Part shown: positions 54,120 through 64,000 of the stretch, one piece after another | Position numbering within the stretch: the first letter of the stretch is position 1 | Layout of the letters: each line of letters starts with the position of its first letter | Assembly: GCA_951799405.1 (NCBI GenBank) | Contig: OX637359.1 | Location: 6,940,201-7,004,200 of the forward strand | Reading direction: 5' to 3' | Origin: Agapetus fuscipes | Lineage: Eukaryota > Arthropoda > Insecta > Trichoptera > Glossosomatidae | Length of the DNA stretch: 64,000 nucleotides | Made by a program: the position numbers and the translations under genes | The notes under the pieces: generated by a model | Databases searched by the model: none | The model's input: only the letters and a program-made list of their open reading frames with translations | Told to the model about the DNA's origin: nothing

Positions 54120-55480
54120 TCTCTACTTTAGATGTTGGTTAAATGTTCAGGTATTTTCGTAACACTGGACTTAAATAAAACAGGAATATATTTTTATTAA
54201 TCTTTATTTTATTATTGAAAATTCATTAAAAAATAAAAATATACAATAGGTAGGTTCTTAAATTAAACAGTTCAAATTTCAAAGTCAATTTGTCACCAAA
54301 AAGATGAATCATCCAAGAGAGGCCATTGGAATGTCCGGAGATCAGAGAGTTTTTACTAAATGCTGGTGAAACGGAGATAAATTGAGGGAAATTTAAAATA
54401 CACCTACACGAACTTTTGAGGGTTAAACTAAGGTCACATTGATGAAGAAGCCCATCCAAGACATGGGAGAAGAGAGCACCAGAAGCACCCCTCAAGTGTA
54501 AATGACCATGTGACTCAAGTGTAATGAAGGAATACATTAATTTTGTTAGTGGGCTGATAAAAAATATACATATTTGCGTAAGTGTTACCTACTTTTAAAC
54601 ATTTTACACAATAAATCATCAGTATTCTTCAAATTTGAAATATACATGGTTATCTGAGGCTATCTAGCATTTTCTTTACGTGGGTATTTGATTTTAATCC
54701 CAGCGAAGTTCAAAGATTTTATTTCAACAGCAACATTTGCTTCTGAATCTTATCTGAAAAGAACATGCTTTTCAACAAGAGCACTTGTCTTCAGACGAGG
54801 TTAAAAAAGGCTCACTTGCGACGCTCAATCTTGTAACTAACGTTCCATTGTAGAGAATGTAGTCACATACTATTGCTAAACAACTTAAAAAATTAGTTTA
54901 AAAAATAAATGACTTGCATGGAACCAAAGGCAATCTAGGATTTTTTAAATAAGATAAATATATGGAAGCACAGAATGTCTTTTTCTGTGTTTGGTTCTAT
55001 GGGACAAATATTAGTCAAGCTCATATTATGGCATTTTTTCAATACAGTCTCGGTCATTTTTTAACTGTTTAGTTCTGATCTGCGATAAAGCCATTTTAAC
55101 TAAAAATATTTGTAAGCAAACTATTTCCATTCAATACCACCCTCAACGTAAACCTAAATAATTGTGGGGAAATATTTTGGCCTTGTGAAGCTATCCTAGA
55201 TAAAAACTAGACAACTCATTTCATCACCTTTATCAAAAGACAAGATAACTTAAAATAGATGATTCCTTTTATTTAGTGAACGTAATATAAAGTTTACAGT
55301 GCTACCATTAACAATTTAATGTATTCAACATTGAAGGTAGTGCAAAGAATTCAAAACTACATCCATATATATATATACAAACACACAAAGAATTTAATTA
55401 TTTAATTGATGAAAAAACAATATGATTACTTGAGTGTCACAGTTGCGCAGTTAAGAATTCAATCAATGTTAATTAATTAA
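54120..55480. other. Gene-free AT-rich stretch
   Basis: No repeat family or protein is recognised with confidence. Plus-strand TTTATT (AATAAA on minus) occurs near 54203 and 55264. Either could serve the minus-strand Prp39 transcript, but each lies more than 1 kb beyond its stop. Confidence 0.35.
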
Positions 55481-55735
55481 AAAACCAGAGGGCTAGGGTT
55501 CTATCCCCAGGAAGAATGTCAGAAACAATTACCCATTTCTCAATGTTTATTTAAAATAAGTGGCAAGTTTTACTCAGCCTTCATAAGAAATAATAGTTCC
55601 GCCTATCGGGAGCAAAGAAACTCCCACTTCAAGATGAGCGGTTGTTGTAAGGCTGCTCCCTTACCAGTACAAATAAATTAGATTTCACTCGCCACAGGAA
55701 ACATGCGCATAAAGTGTGGATCTAAAATATTTAAT
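55480..55735 (+). repeat. SINE C copy, diverged
   Basis: GGGTTCTATCCCCAGG (B-box region), GTCAGAAACAATTACCCATT, TTACTCAGCCTTCATAAGAA and CACTCGCCACAGG show the C body order with many substitutions. Confidence 0.55.
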
Positions 55736-55786
55736 TATACGTTACTTGTGCTTGCAAAATGAAGAAATGTCCATTGAAGGTTCTAT

Positions 55787-56350
55787 AATCTATAATCCAA
55801 GTTGAAAAATATGATATCCCCGGATGTCCAGGGCCACAAGTCAAAATTAGGTTGCTTAGAGTTAAGTATGTCACTCAACAGTATTTAGTACAGGCTACGT
55901 GTTGATAGCCTGCTATACAAATATGTCAGCCTTGACACTTTTTGATTTGTTGGGCCCTTGATCTGGGGATGCGATAAATTAACATTAAAGATTCATATTT
56001 AATGCACACTCACAAGCAGACAAGAGTGAGTTTGCATTTATGCATGCTGTGTGCCAGGCGCTTGCATAGGGAATATGCAAATACAATTCAGAATAAACAT
56101 TGCCTCCCATTCCTTTAAAATAACTCATTTGAAATTGACTGAAGTGTTAACAATGGCTCCAATCAAACTTGAATTTCGTATTTTAAATTTGAATATCAAG
56201 CTTAAATGGTTGTTTACCATATATTGCCCATCTTGCTAGGCGTATGTGCCTGTATGGGATACACACCCCTGGTGTATGCGTACTTACAAAATAAAAGCCC
56301 AAACCACAGACGCTAACATGAAAACTACAACTCTTGTCGCAAAAGTGAAC
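55787..56350 (-). repeat. Element A, split and diverged
   Basis: The tail at 55787-55815 (ATCTATAATCCAAGTTG), distal part at 55975-56100 (AACATTAAAGATTCATATTT, CACAAGCAGACAAGAGTG), and proximal part at 56275-56350 (AACTCTTGTCGCAAAAGTGA) are separated by unrelated segments. Confidence 0.45.
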
Positions 56351-56424
56351 CAATTTTCAATCAAAATTGAAGTATTGCAGATGATTAGTAACATTTGATG
56401 TTTTCCTGGTCATTGAGTGTTAGA

Positions 56425-56704
56425 TCAGTAGTAGTTTTGGTACGGGGGCCACGTGTGCTGCTGGTATGGGTTGGGAGGTTGCTGGTACTGTCCCCAGGGG
56501 GCCTGGTAGGGCTGCGGGGGGTACCCTGCGGCCGCCCCCGCCTCGTAGGGGGGCTGCTGGGTGGGGGGAGGAGCGCCATAGCTGTAGGCACCTGTGTTGC
56601 CATACCCCCCATAGCCGCCTTGAGCTCCACCGCTCGTCACAGCGCCCGAGACTGCATTATTAGCGGGCAGCGGCGGAATGTTGCCATCTTTCTTTTTCGG
56701 ATCC
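56425..56704 (-). CDS. Prp39: Prp39 terminal coding exon
   Basis: Completes a Gly codon, then [16 protein letters not shown], a [15 protein letters not shown] stretch, and a Pro/Gln/Tyr tail ending [16 protein letters not shown]. Its low complexity generates spurious frames on both strands. No AATAAA (TTTATT on plus) lies within about 870 bp after the stop. Confidence 0.88.
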
Positions 56705-59700
56705 CTGGAACAATTTTTTTTTTTGAGTTGGGAGGAATTGGGCACGTTGTCAAGATCCTTAACGGAACCAACCACAGACACTCCCATCTCATCCTGACTG
56801 TGCGGCGGGCCTGAGTTTGGGTCTTGAATATTTTTTAAAGTATAGACCTGATTCGGTGAGAACATGAATTGCTTAGTTATTTCACAAATTTGGTTAATGT
56901 CAGAGAACTCGTTCGAGAAAAGTGAAAAAAGGGGGTTTAATGTTATATCAAAAGTAGCAGATTCCTTTTAAAAATAAAAGTAACAAGAATAGAAATCCCC
57001 ATAATGATACATGAAGTGCCTTTTTTAAAAGCGTCACAAGAGGAAGTCACTCAGCTCCTCTAGATTAGTGCTAGGATAATATGAGTGCAGTTTACCCCAT
57101 GGGCAGGGCCTTGTCCTTGTTCTTCTTCTTGTGGTGCTGCTTGGCCAGCCGCTGGTACTGCAGCTGCGCGGCCTGGATGTCCTGCACGCGGTCACTCAGC
57201 TCCTCCAGCAGCTCCAGCTTGCGCTGGCTGAACAGCAGTCGGGAGTCACTGTCGATGCTCTCCACAGACAGGTACTCGTCCAAGTAGCCTGAACATCACA
57301 TACACATGAGCATTCCTACAAAACCCTCAACGCTTTGGAACTTTCCATAGTGTGTAAGTGAGCTAGTTGTCCAAAATAATATTGAATTGAGTAAACCTTG
57401 CTACGTAGTGATGTGATTTGAGACTGAAGTAAATGCAGAAAGGAAGTATCACGGTAGTACCCAGAGTATACAACATTGCATAAATGGAAACAATGTATTA
57501 AAACTAAATCCCTCTCTAGGAGTGGCATCGTATATTACACGCATTTTCAATTTACGCAATCAGTTTTTGCATTTTTAGTGAATAGCTATAATAATCACTC
57601 ATATGACTGATTGTAAAAACCAAACGCTACGTAGAAATAAACTCATGCAATTTATGTTTTTATTTATAGGTAGGTATTGTACTTTCTAAATTCCTTTAAA
57701 ATCCAATATTCATAATGTTAACGGATATAAAAAAGAATTCCATATTTCATAATAACTTGTAAGTGCAATAATCTCACCTACGACCTGCGTGACATCCACC
57801 TCCTTCCCCGCGAGCGCCACGTCCACCATCTGCAGGTAGAGCCTCTGGCAGGCGGGGTCCTTGCTGATGGCCGCGCGCAGCACCTTGATGGCGCCCGCGA
57901 GGTCCGAGCGCCAGCGCAGCAGGAAGCGGGCAAACTTCACCGCCATGTTGGAGGCGCCCATCTTGCTCTTGGTGCTAGAGATGTAGGACTCGTACAGCTG
58001 CGAGCACTTGTCAAAGTCGCCACGGCGTCGCTCCAAGTTTATCCTCCTGGAAATAATGGAGAATTTATTCTGTGTTTATTTCAAAACCCACAATAAAATA
58101 CTGGTAAGGTTTACTCAGCCTTCCCAAGAAATGAGTACCAGCCCCCTCGGGACCTGGGAAACACCCTCTTTAACTGAAGTGGATGGCGTAAGACCAGCCC
58201 TCTTACCTGTAAAAATAAATAGGTTCCACTCGCCACCTGCGAAACCCTTCGGGGATAACGCGGCAAGAATTTACATTATATGTGTAACTTATGTAACTTT
58301 TGTGTAGCTTAGTTGTGTTTATTTGCGTTGCATTTTTATTCTAAGTGTTGTCAGATTTATGGTGAAATGCTAAGTTGTGAAGGCCTCAGCCACAACAATA
58401 ATTTGAATATATTTGTTAGGGTTTGGTGGTTCACACTGTGAAAGTCCATTGTATTTATTTAAAAAAAAACACACAGTTTCAATTAACTTTTTCTTATTTA
58501 TAATATATGCTTAACGTTTGCGCCTCAAAAGGCATCATCAGAAGCAGTGACAGCAGTGAATTTGAATAGGTGAACTTGAAGCCTGTATATATAAAGAAAA
58601 AAAATCCTGTAGGACGGAGTCACTAATTCCGAGGTTCATTCCAGTATGAATACCAGAGTCAAACTCTTGATGTCCGTCAAAAGACAAAAACTGTTTTTTT
58701 TGGCCAAATAATGAGAAATATTCACTCCTACATATTATCATACGGGGAAGAATAGAAGGTTAACGAGCTCTTGGTGGAAGGAGAGACAATGGTTTGGCAG
58801 AAGCACATGATCCCTTTAATGCAGCAGTATAAAAGGTGCAAATTGCTGTGATCTCAAGTCCGTTATGGCCGAGGGCATCAAGTGGCTGATTTTTCTAGTG
58901 TATTTGGAATAGAATAACGCTGGTTCGATCCCCGCCTGGGTCACTTGACCATAACTTGAACCATGGCTTTTGTATGTAGACAACTGGCCAGGGCTGAAAG
59001 TCTCATCCCCACGGTAATCTTACCTACTGAATATCGGTAATATTTGTATGAAGACTAATCAGCTGTTCACTTGCGGCAAAAAAACGCAACTAACGCAACT
59101 AAGCTACACATATAGTGTAACCTCTTGCCGCGTTATCCCCGAAGGGGTCGCATGTGGCAAGTTGAACCTATTTATTTTTACAGGTAAGGGGGCCGGCCTT
59201 ACGCCAACCACTTCAGTTAGAGTGGAGGTTTACCAGCTCCCGAGAGTGCTGGTACTCATTTCTTGTGAAGGCTGAGTAAACCTTGCCGGTATTTTATTTT
59301 GGGGTTTGAAATAAACACCGAAACGGGAAATCATTTCTGACACCCTCGGTGGGATTCGAACCCGAGCTTTCGGCATGGAATGCAAGCACTCTACCACCTG
59401 AGCTATCGAGCGGCCATCTCGGATTAACAGGTCTTCACACAAATATTATTGATATTCGATAGGTAAGCGATTAGTTAGGTAAGCAGTTAGTAAGTAACTG
59501 TAGAAAATGTTTTCAGAATTGTTTCAGGAAAGGTCGGCAGGAGTTGCAAGGTGTATGTCCAGTTGAGATTTGGATTTTTATGTTGTAGGTTCACATTTGG
59601 TATGTGCAAGCGCGAACTTGTATGTGTCTGCTTGTGGGAATGCATATAATGTGAATCCTCAATGTTACAAAGGTGCAAATTGCTATGATGATCACCAATC

Positions 59701-62700
59701 TTCATTGAAGAGGCAGAAGTGCATGTTGCTCACCTGTAGGCCACCTGCAGCAGGTTGGGGCAGGTCTTGTCCAGCCTCTCGAGGATCTCGCAGGCGCGGC
59801 AGGCGTTGCCCTGCGCCTCCTCGAAGAAGGCCCAGCGCAGGTGCAGCGCGGGCTTGTCCAGGTGATGGATGGTGCAGGCGCGCTCCAGCACGTCCCGCGT
59901 GCGGCTCGTCAGCCGCCCACGCTCCTCCTCTGTGTCGGGCTCAGACTCCAGGGAAGCTATGCGCCCTTCCAGGTATTGCACCAGCTGGAAATGATTAATA
60001 ATAAACTAAATTTATCTACGCCTTTTTGTGATTTATATCACTACAAAGGTGCATGTGGGCTCTAGCGGAAATATAGAAATGTTTTCAGAATCTTCCTAAA
60101 GGCTGTCTCGTTGTCCTGGACTCTCAGCTCCTCTGGGAGAGCATTCCATGCCGCTGGCCCGGCAATACGTAAACAGCGGTTCCCGCAGACTTTGCATGAC
60201 TGTCTTTTCGGCAGTTCCAACAAACTGTTCAATAGTTATACAAGTGTTCTTTTGCATGTGCTAGCATAGGAGAGAGCATCCAATACAAGCAAAGGGGGGC
60301 AGCGTGACCTAAATAATCAATTTAAGCTTGTAATCAAGATCTAGATCAGAGGTCTCCAAACTACGGCCCGTAGGCCAAATGCAGCCCACAGATGCCAATA
60401 AAAAAGTTTTTTTTTAGATATTAAGAATGGTATGATCGGCCGCACGAACTAGCAAGACGCTGTCACCCCTCCACCAGCGCTCCAAAACACTGCCTCCAAG
60501 TGTCAAATTTTCAAAAATTTCCACCCTGGAGGACAAGTCACCCAGACCCTGTTGACACGCCAACGCCATACCATCTCGAAATTTCAATACGGCCCTGCGG
60601 TAAAATAGTTTGGAGACCCCTGATCTGGATGATTCAGTGAAATCATATCATATATATGCAGTGAAGTTATAAGGTAGGGGGGTAAGAGTGAGGGTTACCC
60701 TGAGCCAGAATTCCTCATAGAGAGCGCAGGCGATGAGGCAGCGCTCATACAGCACCAGGGTGCGGGTGGGGTCGTCCCTCTGCTCCTCCCACTCCAGGTA
60801 AGCCTTCCAGTTCTTCAGCTGGCAGCGCTCCAGGGGCTTCACGTGGAAGTACGGCCGCTTGATCTGTAACACACCATATTATTGAAAATCCCTGCTATAT
60901 GTGGACAAACAATAACTAACACATCACATATCATTGCCAGCCATGTTTTCTTATGCTTTACACTGACTGGTATGAGAACTCACTGCATTCTCTGACTCGC
61001 CAGGTATTCAGTGCAAATCTTTACATTAATTTTTTTTCAAAATGTCTTCATAAAATCAAGACTCTTACATATTTGATTACATTAATTTCAAGTTATACTT
61101 AGTTTAATAGTATTTGTCTGCCAAAAATGCAATACATAAACCAAAATGAGCTTGGGATCTAATGTGTTATAAGATGTAGCTAAGTAAGTGAAGGTAATAA
61201 AATGCAAGTAGTGAAGGCATGCACTATCAGGCAATGTGATGGATTTGTCTCACCCCTTCCTCGAAGTTCCACCTCTGCGCCACCTGGTCGATGGTGATCT
61301 TGTGTATCTTCCTGCGCACTGCAATGACTTTCTCTTTAATGGACGAAGCTTCTTCTTCAGAGCGCTAAACAAACAAGGAAAGTAAATCAATTATTGGCTG
61401 ATGGGAGTGAAAAAAACAACATGCCTGTAAAAGAAAATATTAAAGGATACTAGATGGAGCATCCTACAAAATTTCAAATTCACACATTTGCCATCTAGCA
61501 TATTATGACAAAAAATACAAGTTTCGGGAGCATGGTACGTTGCTCACAGCAAAACATCTCAAACAATCACAATCAAGTTAAGCAAAGTGCTGACAATACT
61601 TAAAGTGCGCTTTCTCAAAGCGACCCCCACATAGGATGATCCTATATCCATTTTGGAGGGTCATCTTCCCGCTCAAGGCTCCCTATGATGAATTTGAAGC
61701 CTTGTATGGAAGTGTGTTGTTTACCACATGGTCATCGGCCTCCTCCTCTCCGGGCGGGATGTCAGGGTCACTGTCAGGCAGTGGGGAGCCCTTGGTGCTG
61801 CTGCTCCTAACATCAGCGCGGTGCTGCACAAAGCTGGCCACCGGCACTGTCAGGTGCGCCGGGTGGGACATTATGTGCTCTTGGAAACTGAAACAAACAA
61901 GATAAAGCATTCACAAGTGAAGAAAATCCTCTAAAGAAAGCTTTAGTACTGATTATTCTCAAGCAAGACGCAGTTGCTGTAAGGCTGGATGGATCTTCAG
62001 TGACGGGTCTTTGGTAAAGGTATATGAATTTTTCACCCAGCGAAGAACATATTTGAAAATATAAATGGTATTTTTTTGTGCTCCACCGGGATTCGAACCC
62101 ACAACCTTCCATTTACGAGGTCAGAAGTGTTAACCACTTGACTATGGACCGGTCAAGTAGATGGGTGATTGAATCTAAACGTAAGCACTGTTTGTAAATT
62201 CTGTCACGGTAGCTGATGATGATGAGTTGATGACTTCATTAGAGCGTTGTTTTGTGATGTAGTCACTCCAAGGGCTCTAGTGCATGTGATGCCAGAAATT
62301 AGCTTGTCTTCAGTGCATTTTGGAACTTCCCATGGTCCTCGAGCTGTCTGTGGGCCTGTACTGTATGTGACCGAAATATCATTGACTTAAAGTTTAGTGG
62401 ACCAACTGTCTGTAACTGTAACTCTGTCGCCATTCCGCTAGGGATGCCCAGAGCCTCTGCAGAGCTGCCTCCATTTCTTTGTATCCTTACATACCTCTTT
62501 CAATTCATTCATATCCATCACCTTTTTCATACATTTTCTTCTTTTACGCTCATTTTGTACATCCCATTCTTTCACAATCTCTTCAATCTGATCACTCCAT
62601 ACTTTTCTCGGCCTATTTTTACCTTTTTTTCCTTTCACACTTCCTCTGTGACCTCATGGGACTGATATGTCAAGATGAGCTTCCTGTGGACAATACATCT

Positions 62701-62953
62701 AATCGATTTTTCATGATACCCAAAAAACCACACAAGCCTATACCAGACAGGCATGATTAGAAATTTGGCAGAACTGAGAGCGTTATCTTTGTTGCGATGA
62801 CTCACTTGTCGAAGTGTGTGGTGTACCCAAGGGTCGGTGTTGCCAGCAGCCTGTCGTACAGAGCCGTGACCTGCAGCGGAGTGCCGTTCTCCGTCTCCCA
62901 CTTGATGTAGGACTCCCACAGCCTGTCCGAGCGGAACTCCAGACCACACGCAG
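56425..62953 (-). CDS. Prp39: Pre-mRNA-processing factor 39 (C-terminal eight exons; 5' part off window)
   Basis: In transcript order: 62953-62806, 61887-61725, 61364-61254, 60863-60699, 59984-59734, 58046-57778, 57288-57096, 56704-56425. All boundaries are AG/GT and all phases agree, giving about 525 residues and TGA at 56427-56425. Prp39 is a nuclear HAT-repeat scaffold that joins the U1 snRNP and helps 5' splice-site recognition. HAT signatures are visible: [20 protein letters not shown] with [48 protein letters not shown] and [14 protein letters not shown] match the animal PRPF39 consensus. The C-terminus is Gly/Pro/Gln/Tyr-rich, ending PPYQNYY. The N-terminal HAT repeats lie beyond 64000. 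It converges with wdb. No disabling mutation is seen. Confidence 0.93.
57096..57288 (-). CDS. Prp39: Prp39 exon: FSQRK helix region
   Basis: [40 protein letters not shown], then a lysine-rich [14 protein letters not shown]. The phase is 1 to 2. The basic end could act as a nuclear localisation signal (inference). Confidence 0.92.
57778..58046 (-). CDS. Prp39: Prp39 exon: HAT repeats
   Basis: [60 protein letters not shown], ending EVDVTQVV. Acceptor TTTCCAG; donor GTGAGA. A SINE C copy starts about 20 bp from its acceptor, in the upstream intron. Confidence 0.93.
58060..58320 (+). repeat. SINE C copy in a Prp39 intron
   Basis: Starts inside the body (TGTTTATTTCAAAACCCACA, GGTTTACTCAGCCTTCCCAA) and ends TTATGTGTAACTTATGTAAC. 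It is antisense to the gene. Confidence 0.75.
58865..58995 (+). repeat. Element D, 5' half
   Basis: GTTATGGCCGAGGGCATCAA, GTGGCTGATTTTTCTAGTG, ATAACGCTGGTTCGATCCCC, GCCTGGGTCACTTGACCATA, then an abrupt CAACTGGCCAGG. The TAATTAA core and most of the 3' half are deleted. Confidence 0.6.
58990..59475. mobile_element. MITE J split by a SINE C insertion with target duplication
   Basis: The J left arm (GGGCTGAAAGTCTCATCCCC, CTTACCTACTGAATATCGG, AGCTGTTCACTTGCGGC) and right arm (GGCCATCTCGGATTAACAGG, TCTTCACACAAATATTATTG) flank a full minus-strand SINE C at 59078-59409. GCGGC is present on both sides (59073-59077 and 59410-59414), while empty J copies at 9610 and 40645 have it once. Confidence 0.8.
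59078..59409 (-). repeat. SINE C, full length with defined ends
   Basis: On minus it starts TCGATAGCTCAGGTGGTAGA, with B box GGGTTCGAATCCCACC, and ends GTAGCTTAGTTGCGTTAGTT, GCG, T-run. The duplicated GCGGC flanks fix both ends, making this the reference copy for the family. Confidence 0.85.
59510..59675 (+). repeat. Element A, 5' truncated
   Basis: GTTTCAGGAAAGGTCGGCAG, AGTTGCAAGGTGTATGTCCA, AAGCGCGAACTTGTATGTGT, ATCCTCAATGTTACAAAG. It ends about 60 bp from the Prp39 exon at 59734. Confidence 0.65.
59734..59984 (-). CDS. Prp39: Prp39 exon: central HAT repeats
   Basis: [78 protein letters not shown]. The acidic insertion [13 protein letters not shown] lengthens the HAT linker relative to human PRPF39, which has a short SIEG here. 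Phase 0 to 2. Confidence 0.93.
60347..60622. mobile_element. hAT MITE in a Prp39 intron
   Basis: The left end CAGAGGTCTCCAAACTACGG and right end TAGTTTGGAGACCCCTG are inverted. Flanking ATCTAGAT (60339-60346) and ATCTGGAT (60623-60630) form an 8-bp duplication with one mismatch. 276 bp, non-coding. Confidence 0.85.
60699..60863 (-). CDS. Prp39: Prp39 exon: [11 protein letters not shown] region
   Basis: [55 protein letters not shown]: 55 residues, phase 0 both ends. One of the most conserved stretches of the family, containing a full HAT repeat. Confidence 0.95.
61254..61364 (-). CDS. Prp39: Prp39 exon: linker helix
   Basis: [37 protein letters not shown]: 37 residues, phase 0 both ends. Corresponds to the long helix between the two HAT domains. 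Confidence 0.93.
61725..61887 (-). CDS. Prp39: Prp39 exon: acidic linker
   Basis: [54 protein letters not shown]. Starts by completing an Asn codon and ends phase 0 (GTG, GTAAAC). Poorly conserved and acidic, as in other species at this linker. Confidence 0.9.
61950..62155 (-). repeat. SINE B in a Prp39 intron, same strand as the gene
   Basis: On minus: GACCGGTCCATAGTCAAGTG, GTGGGTTCGAATCCCGGTGG, AGCACA, body to CAGCAACTGCGTCTTGCTTG. The (ATT)n tail is missing. Confidence 0.75.
62411..62650 (-). pseudogene. LINE C-terminal fragment in a Prp39 intron
   Basis: The open frame ends GRGRP-like, [50 protein letters not shown]. It is nearly the same as 30085-30395, including the GTAACTGTAACTCTGTCG tail on plus. 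5' truncated. Confidence 0.7.
62806..62953 (-). CDS. Prp39: Prp39 first visible exon
   Basis: [49 protein letters not shown]. It is a HAT repeat (LWESYIKWE). Acceptor TTTGCAG needs one base from an upstream exon, so the gene continues beyond the window. Donor GTGAGT, phase 2. Confidence 0.92.
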
Positions 62954-63034
62954 CTGCAAACAATCACATATATTCATTGATGGTGCATTTTGCTACTAGT
63001 ATAACAGAAAATTAGACTAGCTATACACAGGGAC

Positions 63035-63140
63035 TGGAAAATTTCGCGATCGCGATAAAACAAATTTATTCGCAAATTTTGATGTTTTTACGCGAATAAC
63101 GCGAAATTTGTTGTTTTATGCAAATATCGCGAATTTTCGT
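63035..63140. repeat. CpG-rich TCGCGA cluster
   Basis: TTTCGCGATCGCGATAAAAC, TTTTACGCGAATAACGCGAA and AATATCGCGAATTTTCG lie within about 100 bp of AT-rich DNA. A related ACTGGAAAATTTCGCG-like motif (GAATTTCCCTG, TTCGCGAA) reappears at the window's last 30 bp. It may be one end of an element whose other end is at or beyond 64000. Confidence 0.45.
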
Positions 63141-63261
63141 ACTTTTGGTAGAAATTGTGCGAAAAAGTTGTTATGTGTCGCTTCTGCAACGCAACTATTT
63201 TGTGGGAAAGAAAAGATTCCTGTGAAAACCCTTTGCAAGGTGCAAAGCACAGAAAAAATGG

Positions 63262-63540
63262 TCGGTGTTATAGCCGAAGGGGCCAAGTGGGCTGATCTTT
63301 CAACGTTGAAACACGCTAGAACGCTAGACGCGGGGTTCGATCCCCGCCTGGGTCATTTGACCATAAATTTGATCCTGGTTCAACACATGTAATTGGGTAA
63401 TTATAAATGAATAATTAATTAAAATGAACAATACTCGTAATGATTTTTTCATTAATGATATTAATACCTGTTTCTGGCCAGGCAGAGTAGGTTGGTGAAT
63501 TGCATTCCTATTCACAAATCTATTTTATTAAAAAAATAAA
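63262..63540 (+). repeat. Element D, near full length
   Basis: TCGGTGTTATAGCCGAAGGG, GCGGGGTTCGATCCCCGCCT, GGGTCATTTGACCATAA, GATCCTGGTTCAACACATG, ATAAATGAATAATTAATTAA, ATTAATACCTGTTTCTGGCC, GGTTGGTGAATTGCATTCC, CACAAATCTATTTTATTAAA. The best copy for defining the 5' end. Confidence 0.75.
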
Positions 63541-64000
63541 TGATAAGCAGAACTGTCCTGGACATCCAAACAGACTTGAATCGTGACATCAATGAAATAG
63601 GAAATACATCAAGGAGTGAAGCTGCTGCTGGATTAGCCAAGAGCACAACTTGAGGCTTTCATAAAAGCCAACATCCCTCGAAAAAATTAGATAACCCTCA
63701 TCTAGAGAGACTAAATTTAATATTTTAAAAGGATACTGCAGGGTATTCGGAGTGTCATTCAAATATTAATACTTTTTTCAATCAATGGTTTTTTGTAAGT
63801 TGTATTGATTCAGATTTTGTTTATTCATTGTTTTTGAAGGTACATATTGTTGTTTATATGATAAATTGTAAATATTAGTAAAATCTAGAGTTTTGCAATT
63901 ACATAAACCTTTATTTCGATCAAATCAACCCTAAAAATTACACCGAATCTCCCCGTTTATCATAAAAAATAATGCGAATTTCCCTGTTTTTGTTCGCGAA

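Noticed and set aside
56395..56814. 139-codon plus-strand frame opposite the Prp39 last exon
   Set aside because: It is the complement of a low-complexity Gly/Pro/Gln coding sequence, with no independent protein features.
1..64000. CRISPR arrays, operons, phage or bacterial origin
   Set aside because: Spliced GT-AG genes, SINEs, LINEs and MITEs throughout show an animal nuclear genome. No regularly spaced identical repeats of CRISPR type are present.

Overview
This window is nuclear DNA from an insect, most likely a moth or butterfly (Lepidoptera). The background is AT-rich and carries many short TAGGTA/TACCTA runs. A few GC-rich coding exons are scattered among long introns packed with SINEs, MITEs and non-LTR retrotransposon remnants. 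The order-level assignment is inference; the gene identifications rest on protein motifs that can be read directly.

Three protein-coding genes are supported. (1) At 7625-8556 (+) is a small exon encoding a 65-residue protein with two IQ (calmodulin-binding) motifs, resembling the Drosophila igloo/neurogranin type. Its leader is made of a degenerate tandem repeat rich in TCAGT. (2) At 13822-43292 (+) is a complete eight-exon B56/B' regulatory subunit of protein phosphatase 2A, epsilon class (Drosophila widerborst, wdb). All splice phases agree and give a 463-residue product with an intact LxxIxE-binding pocket. (3) At 62953-56425 (-) are eight C-terminal exons of the U1 snRNP-associated splicing factor Prp39 (HAT-repeat protein). 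Its 5' exons lie beyond the right edge. wdb and Prp39 converge tail to tail across about 13 kb with no convincing gene. That gap holds a repeat-poor island at 50700-53040 that could be distal wdb 3' UTR or a non-coding transcript.

Layout: 1-7600 intergenic repeats; 7.6-8.6 kb IQ gene; 8.6-13.3 kb intergenic MITEs and AT-rich DNA; 13.3-43.3 kb wdb (intron 1 is 11.8 kb, intron 3 is 7.8 kb and contains a 4.7 kb TIR transposon); 43.3-56.4 kb intergenic; 56.4-63 kb Prp39; 63-64 kb a CpG-rich element cut by the window end.

Recurrent repeat families, with labels local to this report: A, about 250 bp, no tRNA head, TTAGAT-type tail, about 20 or more copies; B, tRNA-derived SINE whose 3' end matches the LINE at 35330-36215; C, a second tRNA-derived SINE; D, about 250-bp element with a TAATTAATAATTCATTA core; G, H, J, K, L, M and N, short or foldback elements. 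The clearest unexplained structures are an array of palindromic X-box-like (RFX-type) motifs at 46880-47490, a 4.7 kb TIR element carrying remnants of a SWIM-type protein, a pre-miRNA-like hairpin at 52864-52925, and two interleaved perfect inverted repeats at 19331-19618.
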